Shown here piece after piece: positions 47,126 to 57,516 of a stretch of DNA of 64,000 bases. Source of the DNA: Zygnema cylindricum. Lineage: Eukaryota; Streptophyta; Zygnematophyceae; Zygnematales; Zygnemataceae. The DNA is taken from the NCBI GenBank assembly GCA_037447655.1, contig JBBHKE010002081.1, positions 62,001 to 126,000 on the forward strand, written 5' to 3'. The notes beneath the pieces were generated by a model that saw nothing but the letters and a program-made list of their open reading frames with translations, had not been told where the DNA came from and did no database searches. A program made the translations under genes and the position numbers. Within the stretch, counting starts at the first letter, position 1; each line of letters starts with the position of its first letter.

Positions 47126-49434
47126 TTTGGTTGTGAAGCGTGGTATAAAGACCTCCTCCAATCGGACAGCAATTTGGGCGCTCGCGCATTTAGTGGCATT
47201 TTCGTTGGGTACGCTCCAAATTCCAAAGCGTACCGCATCTGGAGTCCTTCTCATCATCGTGTCATCACAACCAAAGAAGTAACTTTCAACGAAACGCCAC
47301 TTCTCCAAACCTTGTCTCGTATGCCCTTCCCTTCCTTTCATCCCCCATTATCCGATTTTACTTCCCTCACCCTCTATGACCCTCTTCCCTCAAACCTTCC
47401 CCTTCAATCTCTTCAGCCATTTGAATTCACCTACCTAACACCTTCCCACCCCTCTCCTCTTACTCCTCCCATAGTTTCCCCCTCATCATCTTCAAGTCCC
47501 CCTCCTCCTCCATCTTCTCCTACCCCCCTTGTTTTCATGGCTGCTCCCATCACTCCTGCCAACCACTCAGCTGCCCTTCCTCTTCATCCTGTCACAAAAA
47601 GTTACTTCCTCCTCTCCCCCTCTTTCCCAAGATGATCCTCTTTTTGACAATCTTTCTCCCACAATTTTTTCCCACTCACCTGTTCTTGGGCCTTTTGCTC
47701 TTCTTGAGCCTTCACTTCCTGATCCTGAGCCTTCCCCTCTACCTGAACCCTCTCTTATACCTCGCTGAAACCACCCACGCTCTAGAGTTCCCCCCTCTTG
47801 GTTTATTACTTCCATAGGCCACGCCTCTCTAGCTTACGCTTACTTGGCTGGGGCCTCTGCCTCTCTTATTTCAGCCCCTCTCTCTCTCAAAGCTACCCTC
47901 AAACGTCTTGATGCCTCCCTTTGGAAAATTGCCGCTGATGCTGAATTCATTGCCTTGCTTTCCAACAAAACATGGAATCTTGTTCCCCTTCCCTTTAGAA
48001 GAAAAGCAATCAGTTCGAAATGGGTCTCCGTGTAAAACAAAAAGTGAATGGATCCGTGGACAAATACAAAGCTCGCTTGGTGGAGAAGGGCTTTTCCCAA
48101 ATCGAAGGTATAGATTTCACTAAAATTTTTGCTCCAGTTGCCCGGTTGATATCTATCCGCACTTTACTTGCTTAAGCTGCTGAACATGATTTCCATGTTA
48201 ATCAGATGGATGTTAAAAATGCCTTCTTAAATGGGATCTTGTCCGAGGACATTTACATGCATCGGCCTGAAGGCTATATTTCCCTTGGATCTGAACATCT
48301 TGTTTGCCATCTCATTAAAACCATCTATGGATTAAAACAATCCCCCCGTGTATGGAACCATACCATAGATGCCATTATGCAGAAAAGAAGGATTTACCCG
48401 AATTGATGCCGATTTTAGCATTTACTCTCGTGGATCTGGCACCTCATTGATCCTTGTTGCCATCTTTGTTGACGATCTCCTTCTTGTTGGTCCTTCCCTC
48501 TATGAAATCTCCACTGTCAAATCTTTCCTTCATACCCATTTTGACATGGCTGATTTAGGTGAGCTCACTTATTATTTGGGCATTCAAGTTTCTCGTAATC
48601 GCTCGACTCACACCCTCTCTCTCTCACGAGACCTTTATCTCTCATCTTTTGGAACGCTTTGGCATGGCAGAATGCTCATCCTTTTCCATTCCTTTAGATG
48701 CCAATGTCCCTCTCCTCCCTTCCACTGACTCTCTTCTCTCCCCCTCCCTCCACGCCACTTACCGCTCGATGGTCGGGGCTTTTATGTACGCCATGCAGGC
48801 CACCCGCCCTGACATTGCCAAAGCTGTCACTAAATTCAGTCAATTCCTTCAACGTCCTTCTCTTGATCATCTTGCTGCAGCCAAACGTGTCTTTCGTTAT
48901 CTACAGGGCACTAAAACTCTTTGTCTCACATATTCTTCCTCTGGCTCCAGTGCTCTTACAGGTTTTGTTGATTCAAATTGGGCAGAAGGTGAGCTTTCCC
49001 GCCGTTCCACCACTAACTCGTGCTTCTTTTTGGGCAATGGTCTTATCTCTTGGTCATGCAGAAAACAACCTACCATGGTATGCTCTAGCACTGAGGCGAA
49101 ATATATGGTCGCTTGTCAGGCCGCCAAGGAAGCTGTTTGGCTTTGGACCCTGCTTTCCAATCTTGGGTTTCCCCCTTCAACCCCAACTCCTATTTTTTCC
49201 GATTCCCAAGGAGCCCTTGCTTTGATCCGCAATCCTGTTCACCACAAGCGGACAAAGCACATCCTCATTCAGTATCATTACTCTCGGGAGCGGGTCGAAG
49301 ATGGCACTCTCCAGTTTCATTGTGTCAAATCCGTCGACCAAGTGGCCGATTATCTCACCAAGGCCCTTCATCGCCCTCACATTGAGCAGCACCGCCTCTT
49401 CTCTGGCCTTCGTCTTCCTTTTCCTCCTGGCTAA
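47126..49434 (+). pseudogene. Copia-3 pol, second copy: integrase end, RT, RNase H
   Basis: Repeats 44920-46499, beginning at FGCEAWYKDLLQSD text. Relative to the first copy it has a 1-nt deletion near 48025 (KWVFRV disrupted), TTA to TAA near 48174 and a 1-nt insertion near 48388. The RT keeps FVDDLLLVG. RNase H (48559-49434) is open: TRPDIAKAVTKFSQF, FVDSNW, SSTEAKYM, SDSQGALAL and ADYLTKAL, with all acidic residues present. Confidence 0.85.
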
Positions 49435-49487
49435 ATTTCCTTTGTTTTCATCTCAATCTACTTTCTAGTTTTTCGCTTGAGGGGGGG

Positions 49488-49906
49488 TGTTAAGGGACAT
49501 TTAACGTCATTTTATTTTTTTCTTGTCCGTACTTTTCTTATGTTGGTCGAGTCTTGTTGACCGTCATATCCAGACGTCTCACTTTTGGTTCAGCCGTACT
49601 TCCATACGTCGGTCCAGTCATTTGTACCTTTTCATTACATACGTCGATCTAGTCTTTTTACGTACAAGTCCTTTGACAGTCGATCTAGTCTTTTGTCCTA
49701 CATACATTTGTTTGAATCTAGACTAGGATCCCTTGTTACAGCGCACTGTAGAGCGCTTAGACTCCACAGTTATTAGCATTGTATATTTTGTATATAAGTG
49801 ACTCTTCTCACTTAATGAAATCATTTCAAATACAAATCAATTCCTCTCTCAATGCATTGATCTTTCTCTTGTGTACAATTTCCTGGCTTCCGCCAATCCA
49901 CCTCCA
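49488..49906 (+). repeat. 3' LTR of copia-3
   Basis: TGTTAAGGGACATTTAACG to CCTCCA. It lacks one 51-bp unit compared with the 5' LTR. The base corresponding to the A of the gag ATG is C here (CTGGCTTCC). Confidence 0.8.
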
Positions 49907-50180
49907 ATAATGAAAGCGTAAGTAATGGTTGACATAGGATCACTTTGGAAAGTACACCGTAAAATCTGCGCCAAAATCCATATTAACGTTTCAAAGTTTC
50001 GGTTACATGGGAACACGCCCTTAGATCGCTTCTTTGATCAGCAACTGTCCGATCGTCCGAATCTGACGGTGTAAATAATTTTTTTTGGTCCAAATGTTTT
50101 AATTGGTCCAATTTTTGGTCCGAATGTTTTAATTGGTACGAATAGGTCCGAATACAATATGGGTCTTAAGATCATATTTG

Positions 50181-50792
50181 CAGGATTCACACTAGAAACG
50201 GATGGTGAATGAGATGACGAAATGAATGCTCTCGTACCATTCATTTTGCAAAAAAACAAAAATCAGAGGCGCCAAACAACTCGACCACTCGGCTGTCAAC
50301 CTTTTTGGAGCGTAGCGACAGACAAAATACACTTTTTGGAGCGTAGCGGCGGACAAAACATACGGTCAAGTGCGTCAAATTTTGACAAGTGTGGTAAGTC
50401 ATTTTCATTTCCGGAAACCCTTTTCGGAATGCAGATTTCCGATTTAGAAGAAAAATGAAGTCGTATCCCGAATGAATGATCCGTACTATAACTATTTTTT
50501 TTTAAATGCTAACCCATTATCAATTAGCCAATCAAAATCATATAAAATAAAACGTTAAAAAATGTAAACTTAAAACTTCTTTGGAACTTTGACGAAACGT
50601 CCTCCCCCCTTCTTACCGATGGTTTGGTACGGACGGATTTGAGTCATCGTCGCATAATCGTACGGCAACATGAGTCACATCGCGACGTTTTTGTTGACGC
50701 GAGATGACGTTAAGGGCGATTCACGTCCAAACAAATAAAAAGGACATTCATTTCCTCATCTCATTCATCATCCATTTCTACTGTGAATCCTG
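50181..50792. mobile_element. TIR element with about 49-bp inverted termini
   Basis: The left end CAGGATTCACACTAGAAACG and the reverse complement of the right end CAGGATTCACAGTAGAAATG stay aligned for about 49 bp (through GAATGAGATGA.GAAATGAATG). The CAG start suggests a hAT-type element, but no 8-bp duplication is evident. No transposase. Confidence 0.75.
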
Positions 50793-51433
50793 CAATTGTA
50801 TGTTTTGCATCCAATAGGCATATTGAATGGGCCTACTTTCACCTACTTTTGAACTATGATTTTTCCGGGATCCATGTCGTCCTTTGCTGAGTTTGTTTAA
50901 TTTTTTGTTCGTTTTTGCAGAGTTTGCATACTTTTTGTTGGCAAGACCAGTCAGCCACTTTGTCTTGAATTGTCGCCGTGTCGCAGACTAATCATTCGTC
51001 CTTTGCAGACTTTTTGCTGGCACGATCGGAGGGGGAACATTCAAAACCTCACAAGTGGGAAACCGTTTTTCACATTGTGAATTGTGCCAGAAAGTTTGAC
51101 GTCATGTTTTCATTGGATTTCATGGTTATCGTAACTTTTATGACCGGTTGCTGTACACTTTTGTACGTTCTCTCGACAGGTTAGGACCTGCTGACGTTTG
51201 CGCCTGTAGTAATACCATAATTTTGCATGCGTTATCCATTCCTTTGTACCTTTTGTACTGTTCTGTCGCTCACGTGGCATTTGCTGACGGCAATCTTGTC
51301 GATTGGTCTACGAAATCTGGAGAAGTCCTCAAAATATTCAACGGTGTCGATCTTGTTTGAAAGTCCAGACCGAATTTACTCGTTGAAATTCGTTACAAAA
51401 TAGTACGGTTTTTGTAGAAAGTCAGTACTCTAA

Positions 51434-52227
51434 GGGCGTGTTCCCATGTAACCGAAACTTTGAAACGCTACTTTGGATTTTAGCGCAGATTTTACGGTGT
51501 ACTTTTCAAAGTGTGCCTATGTCAATCGTTACTTGCGCCTTCATTACTTCGAATATGTGACAGTTATAGGCGTCGCCAATATTTTGCGAGACGTGTAGAC
51601 GCCAACAAACTACGGACATTTGTACACTACAACGAGCTCTTGGCATGCTGCGGACATTTGTCGACGCCAACGAGCTCCTGACATTTGTAGACGCCCACAC
51701 GTGGACGACATAAGCAATCTCATACATCTACAAATGGGTTGTACAGTATTGTAGTGAAAGTGTCATTGAATGTTCAGCGTGACATTGTAGACGTCGGGCT
51801 TTCTTTCACTACCATGTGCGTTGTTCTAGCGGATCCTGTCCGGCTGCTTATCCGTACAACCAAACTAACAAACGAATTGTTTGCAAACGGACAAACAACT
51901 TTATTTTCGTGCACTCTCCCAACTGCAAAAAAAAAAATTGAAAACGTTTGACGCTTTCAAACCACGTTTTCTATTCGTTAATAAGGTAGTATTTTGATTA
52001 AAATCAGATCGCGGGCATTGATTCTAGAGCAAGTGTGAAGATGAGCTGGAAGTGGGTCGCAATGATAATAACGCCAAATTGCCGTACCTTCCGAGTTCCG
52101 AGATGAAGCAAAATGTACTTGTGTTTTTGCCCATTTTTCGTACGGCGCAATATTTTTTCGTTGGAAGTCCCATTTTCTGTTAAAACGAAGAGAAAAAACC
52201 CTTACTTGAACACATGGGAACACGCCC
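51434..52227. mobile_element. Harbinger/Tourist-like element H7
   Basis: Starts GGGCGTGTTCCCATGTAA and ends ACATGGGAACACGCCC, flanked by TAA (51431-51433, 52228-52230). The left arm near 27210 has the single site GCTCTAACAG on the opposite strand. The interior holds TGTAGACGCC and TGTAGACGTC repeats. No transposase. Confidence 0.9.
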
Positions 52228-52230
52228 TAA

Positions 52231-53570
52231 CTCCTACGACAAATTGTGACTCTCCTATTGGTCCTCGTGTTCAAAAACGACAGGCCCTTGGCAACCAATC
52301 GGCAAAGCACCGGGTCGCCCGCGACTATTATTAAATTGAACATTTTAAGAACAGGAAGGTCCTAACGAAGCCGAGTCCTTAAGATGTCCGGAATGCACGG
52401 GATTCGAATTTCACGATGTCAATATCGATATGCATTGCTCAATCGATGCTTTATATCGCTTTCTAAAATACAGTACAGTATCGAGATCCTTGAGAAAGTA
52501 CATATTGAATATCGGCAAGCATTCTATAGCGGGTACTTAAGCATTGACGCTTGTAACAGTACAGTACATTACAGATAGTACAGTGTGTACTGTACGGATC
52601 GACGCATCATGGAATTGCAGCCATTAGCAAATGCGGCGGTTTTTCAGTTAGGTTTCCCTGTTTTAGGGTTGTCACTTTCTAGGGTTTGTTAAGTTATGGT
52701 TGACACCATGTAGTGGTATTGCTGCCATCATCCTCCTCCTCCTTACCGTGGGATGCCAGTTTCTGCTATAGCCTTGACTGGCTGACTCAGCAGCTTCAGT
52801 CCAGCGGACACGTGCAGCCATCATGAAGCAAGGATGGAGAGCCATAGCCATGGCAGGCGGACCATTTAAGCTGAAAGCCGAGGCATCAGGAGCCATGGTT
52901 GCGAGTGAAGGTCAGGAGGATAAGGAGAGAATGGCAGCCGCAGGCACGACTGAGAGGGCTCTGGGAGTGAGGAAGAAGGGAATGGGAGCTCGACTGTGGC
53001 TCAGAATTGACGAAGAAGGGAAGACAGAGGTGAGAATTTTACTTAGCCGGAAAAGGAAATAAATTCATTTTTACAAGACTTAGATTTGTGTAAATTCTAA
53101 ATATATTTTAAGAATCTTGCAAAATTTTCTCGGCTAGATTATGTGTGTGCAGTGCAGGAACATTAAACTGTGCCAGTCTAGCTGTCCTCTGGACCTATAC
53201 AATTCGACAGAATTCATTATTTTCCGAATTCGAGAGATAAACGGATGGTTCTCTTTTTTGTTTGGGCCAATAGAATTGAAACCAGCTTTGTTAAAACACT
53301 CCTTGAAAATGAATGTTTGATTTAAATTCTAATTGGTGCTTCTCTGCTTTAGGCATTTGCATTCATGTCCACATTGTCTCTTATTCCACAACAAGCCTAT
53401 ACGGACTATGCTGAATCTCCGAATGTTGACTGAGATTTGTACCTTTTATTCACTAAGACACAAAGCCATTGATGCTTTAAAGTGGCTGGGATTTTAGCCG
53501 ATCTTCTTGCACTCAAATAGCACAACACGGTTTAACAGACATCATTTTGCATGTTTTTGATCGCGCTGTT
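52231..53570. other. Right-arm-specific sequence, no supported gene
   Basis: Not found in the left arm, which has only about 180 bp here. It includes an ACAGTACAGTA-rich stretch (52455-52600) and an alanine-rich open frame at 52823-53062 without motifs. It could be an insertion here or a deletion in the left arm. Confidence 0.4.
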
Positions 53571-54063
53571 TTCCTTGAGTATTCTTCTACCTTTGTAATG
53601 CCTGTTGTGACGTCTTGGGAATTTATCCAGATCGTGAGTCTGAACCTTTTTTTCTTGGAGTTAAAAATTCCATCAAAAATAAACTTAAACATCAATTCTA
53701 CTGTTCCGATTTGTCAGTCATCAAACGTGCGTTCATCTAAGCCACACAAGTAGCTTTCGTAAAATTTCATAAATCGGAAAGAAAAATATCTTGAGAAGCC
53801 TAAAATTTTTAGAACTCTCTTAGATACCTCATTTTCTTTTCTCCCATCTCAGACATTTTTTTTGACATCTGCCCCGGGAAGCTTCGTTGTGCCGAAACTC
53901 AAACAAGTAAAATGTTTAGCTGTCTGCCCAATATTCTGGGCAGCAACAGCTAGCCGACAACAAAACAGATATCCGGTGTCGGTATCAAGTTGCATTCATG
54001 GAAGTGCTCTCCGCGGTGCGCCGCGTGCTACAACAAGATCTGAAACCGCAACCGAGCACATCA

Positions 54064-54075
54064 AATATATATATA
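54064..54075 (+). promoter_or_regulatory. Candidate TATA box of P450 copy R
   Basis: TATATATATA followed by CGTGTACAGC, about 385 bp before the ATG and conserved in the other arm (26503-26514). Confidence 0.35.
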
Positions 54076-54455
54076 CGTGTACAGCTTCGTCGAAAACTTA
54101 CCAAATCATTAAGTGAAAGGAGTTCGTTAGGACGCACTCAAGATATTTGTCACACTGTCATCTTTACGTACACACTCTCTCTCTCCTTCACTTCCCTACT
54201 CCCACGGACCTTCCATATTTTCCCACTCTCTCATCTCTGCCTTCTTCCCTTTTCTGTCTACTTTCTCTTATAATTATTTTGCGCCAACTTCTTTCTAGGT
54301 TCCCTAACTTTTATTCCATTACCTCTCCCTTTCATTTTTTTCCCTCTTTCAATTTTTTTCTCTTGTCAACACTTTACAACATTTTGCCACTCATTTCTAC
54401 TCTTCCACTCCCTCTCCCTCTCCCTTTCCCTCTTCCTCTCGGTCCCCCTCTCTCT

Positions 54456-56423
54456 ATGGACTCTCAGGTGGATAAATTCTTCTCCTTCCTTGAACCCTCT
54501 CTCTTGCCTTTCCCATGGTTCGTCCTCCCTCTCCTCATCTTCGTCCTTTCCACCCCTCTCCTCCTCCAACTCCTGCCGTCTTCCACCTCCAAAGGCTCCT
54601 CTCTCTCCCTCCCTCCCGGCCCTTTCCCATGGCCCATTGTCGGCAACATTCCCCAAATCGCGTCTGATCCTCTTCCGTTCCGCGCACTTGCCAGGCTGGC
54701 AGAATTGTACGGACCCATCGTGTCACTTAGAATTGGTAGCGCGCCATTTGTCGTCGTTTCTTCGGCAGAAGCTGCTCGAGAAGTTTTGAAGGAATCGGAC
54801 GCGGCTTGTTCTGGAAGACCCTTGCCTATGTCAGCGAAAATTATTGAACATGACGGTGAGTGCAAAAATGGTTTGATTCTGTTGACATTATGGGATTTTT
54901 TTATTTTATTAGAAACAGGAATGTTTAATATCACGTGAAATTTTTTGATCCTCGTTTTAAGAAGTATTTTGGGCTCTAGCTTTGGTGGTCCTGAGATAAA
55001 AATACTGGAAATTTTGAAATCCGCGATTTTTTTATGTCAAATACCTTGTTTAATGTAAAAGAATTGAAAATCGTGTGTCAAGGAATAAATCCAAGTCTAG
55101 AGAATGCCAGGTGCCACTTCTTCTCCCTCTCCCTCGCCCTCTCTCACCCACTCACAATGCCTTACTCCCGCATTCCCTCACTATCTGTCTCCAGGAAGGA
55201 ATATTGGGTTCGCGCCTCCCGGTCCCCACCTCAAGCTTGTCCGAAAGCTCTGCGCTATGAATCTGTTTACCCGAAAACGGCTCGACGCATGGAAACCTGT
55301 TCGAGTCGAGGAAATGGTCGCTATGTGTGACGCTGTAGCACAAGAAGCCAAATTTCGTGATGGTCGTGTGACACTCCGACACCACCTAACTCGCGCTACT
55401 CTAAACAACATTCTGAGAATGTCTTTCGGAAGACGATTCGAATTTAGTGTCCCTGGTCGAGCTAATCTGGAGGCCGATAAGTTTGCTGCCGTTACAGATG
55501 AGGTTTTTGATTTATTGGGAGCTTTTAATTTGGCGGATTATATTCCAATTTTACGCCCATTTGATCCCTTGAAAGTGAAATCTCGGAGCGAAAATGCGAA
55601 TAAATTTTTGGTGAAGTGGCTCGGAGATGAGATCGAATCTCACCGGAGAAAATTGTCTGAACAGGGAATTGTTTCCGAGGATAACAGGAAACTTCCTCAA
55701 GATTTTTGTGACGCTCTTTTATTGGCGGACAATGAAGAAAAACTGGGAGAAATCGAAATGATCGGCGTTTTACAGGATATGATTATGGCCGGAACCGATA
55801 CAAGTGCCGGAACAGTTGAATGGGCGATGATTGAACTTCTTTCGAATCCGGAAATTATGTCTAAATTGAGAGAGGAAGTAGGAACTGTTTTTGGTAAATT
55901 CGGGGAGAAACAAGAAGAAAATGGTCTTGTTTCTGATGAGGAAGTGAAAGATTTAGAGAGTCAACTTCTCGAGCTTCCCTATTTGAAAGCCGTCGTGAAG
56001 GAAACTCTTCGTCATCGAACCGTCGGTCCTTTACTCATACCCCATTTAGCCGTTGAAAATGTTGTTCTCGGGAACGGGAAATATCATGTGCCACGTGGCA
56101 CAACGATTCAGGTCAATCAGTGGGCAATACACCATGATCCTGCCTTGTGGCCGGATCCCCATGTATTTAAACCGGAGCGATTTCTTGAGAAAGATCTCGA
56201 AATTCGGGGAATTGATTTTAGTTTTATTCCTTTCGGATCCGGTAGGAGAATGTGTCCGGCGTATAACTTGGGGTATCCGATGGTGGTTCTGGAACTTGCC
56301 CATTTGGTTTACAAGTTTGAGTGGAGTTTGGAGGGGGAAAAGCTTCCTGATGCGTCATCAAAGTTTGGGCTCACTGTGTGGCCAGCCACACCGCTGGAAG
56401 CCATAGCCAAACCTCGTGAGTAG
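54456..56423 (+). CDS. Cytochrome P450, CYP71-clan (A-type), copy R
   Basis: Exons 54456-54855 and 55195-56423 have the same phase-1 intron (54856-55194) and 542-residue length as copy L. The anchor, proline hinge, AGTDTS, ETLR, FKPERF and heme loop GRRMCPAYN are all intact. About 12 residues differ from copy L, mostly conservative: V/F in the anchor, T/A, M/I, L/M just before AGTDTS, K/E and R/K in the loop after the I-helix, R/K before ETLR, V/L and N/H near residues 418 and 431, and M/L, G/E, S/A near the C-terminus. The even spread, with no stops, suggests both genes are under constraint or the duplication is recent. The genes point away from the spacer, with start codons about 28.3 kb apart. 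Substrate unknown. Confidence 0.93.
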
Positions 56424-57516
56424 GGAATAATGGGAGAAGGAACAAGGGAGGAAAGATAGGAGTGGCGAGGGAGGGGAGAAGAGGGAGAGAGAGAAAGATA
56501 AGGGAAATAGAGCGAAGAGGAGGATGAGAAGAAAGAAGAGCTAGGAGGGAAACAAGGTAGAGAGCGAGGGGAGGTCAAAAAGAGAAGGAGAACTGAGAGG
56601 AGGAGAGATTTTTTTGGTGTAAGAATGAAACAGGGCTCCTTTTGTGTTTGAGTGATGCAAGGATTTGGGGAATAGTGAAGTATAGATGAAACACTTAAAA
56701 GGGCTTTACTTGTTTTGTTTTGTTTTAAGATATGTTTGAGGGATTAACTGTGTGTAGGTCGTTGTTTTTGTGTTTTTCCCTTGTTTTTTTTCTTTTTTCT
56801 CGGGATACTGAGGGTTTAAATCATCTTGTTGTTATTTGGTAAAGGTTCTCTGGACATTATGGTTGGTAACTTTTTTTTCTTTAGTCTGGAATTATCTGTA
56901 GTCAAGGATTATGTCTGTAGTCAAGTTTTTCGTTCACTGTTGAATATTTTTTATTCATGATACATACTCAATAACGATATGACGTTCCAGTGCCTTGATA
57001 ATTTTGTATTTTTTTTTTGTTGTTTGGGCAACGAACAATTGTTTACTACTTTGCAATATCTTCAACCTGTGAATTCGAAATGACTGATTGCCATCATTGA
57101 ATTTGAGAGAATTGACCCATGATTGATTGAGGATTATTTGAATTCAAAAATGATGATGCCTTTTGACTCGTACACAGTTTTTTCATCGATAAGGGAAAAG
57201 TTGTGATGTTTTTTTGTGATGTATTATTTCTTGAAAGAGTCTATCAGCTCCTATTGGATAACTCTAGAACGTATTAAAGAGATCTTCGGTCCAAATATAT
57301 ATAAATATATATATTATATATATATCAGTTCGGCATGTCTACAGCGCAGAAATGTTGATGCATATCGATTGTTGTGATTTCTCCATTCAATTACGAACTT
57401 CGATTTTCTTGGTTTGTAAAAGTAGCAGATGAAGTATCCAACACATGTAACATAAATGGGATTGTATTTTAGGGTTGTTTCCTAGTTGCCTTTTTACTTT
57501 TCAATATGTCCACCTT
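56424..57516. other. 3' flank of P450 copy R
   Basis: Inverted counterpart of 23326-24154, then of 17990-18180. A short TA-rich tract at 57293-57325 marks the site corresponding to the copia-4 insertion in the left arm. No gene. Confidence 0.6.

Larger units (their letters stand above)
42198..49906 (+). mobile_element. Copia-3: chimeric Ty1/copia element with a partly duplicated pol
   Basis: 5' LTR 42198-42688, gag, protease, integrase, RT (cut at 46499), a 626-bp foreign segment, then integrase C-terminus, RT and RNase H again (47126-49434), purine tract GAGGGGGGG (49479-49487) and 3' LTR 49488-49906. ATGAA flanks the insertion (42193-42197 and 49910-49914) and the target is single in H7. 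The shared flanks show one bounded insertion whose interior is now made of two partial copies. Confidence 0.85.
41351..50020. mobile_element. Harbinger/Tourist-like element H6, split by copia-3
   Basis: Starts GGGCGTGTTCCCATGTG and ends ACATGGGAACACGCCC, flanked by TTA (41348-41350, 50021-50023). Removing the copia leaves about 950 bp, the length of H4 and H5 inner. The copia interrupts GAAGTAATGAA/AGCGTAAGTAATGG; the uninterrupted form is present in H7 near 51525-51555 on the opposite strand. Confidence 0.88.

Noticed and set aside
52823-53062. 80-codon alanine/lysine-rich open frame
   Set aside because: No motif and no conserved counterpart in the left arm.
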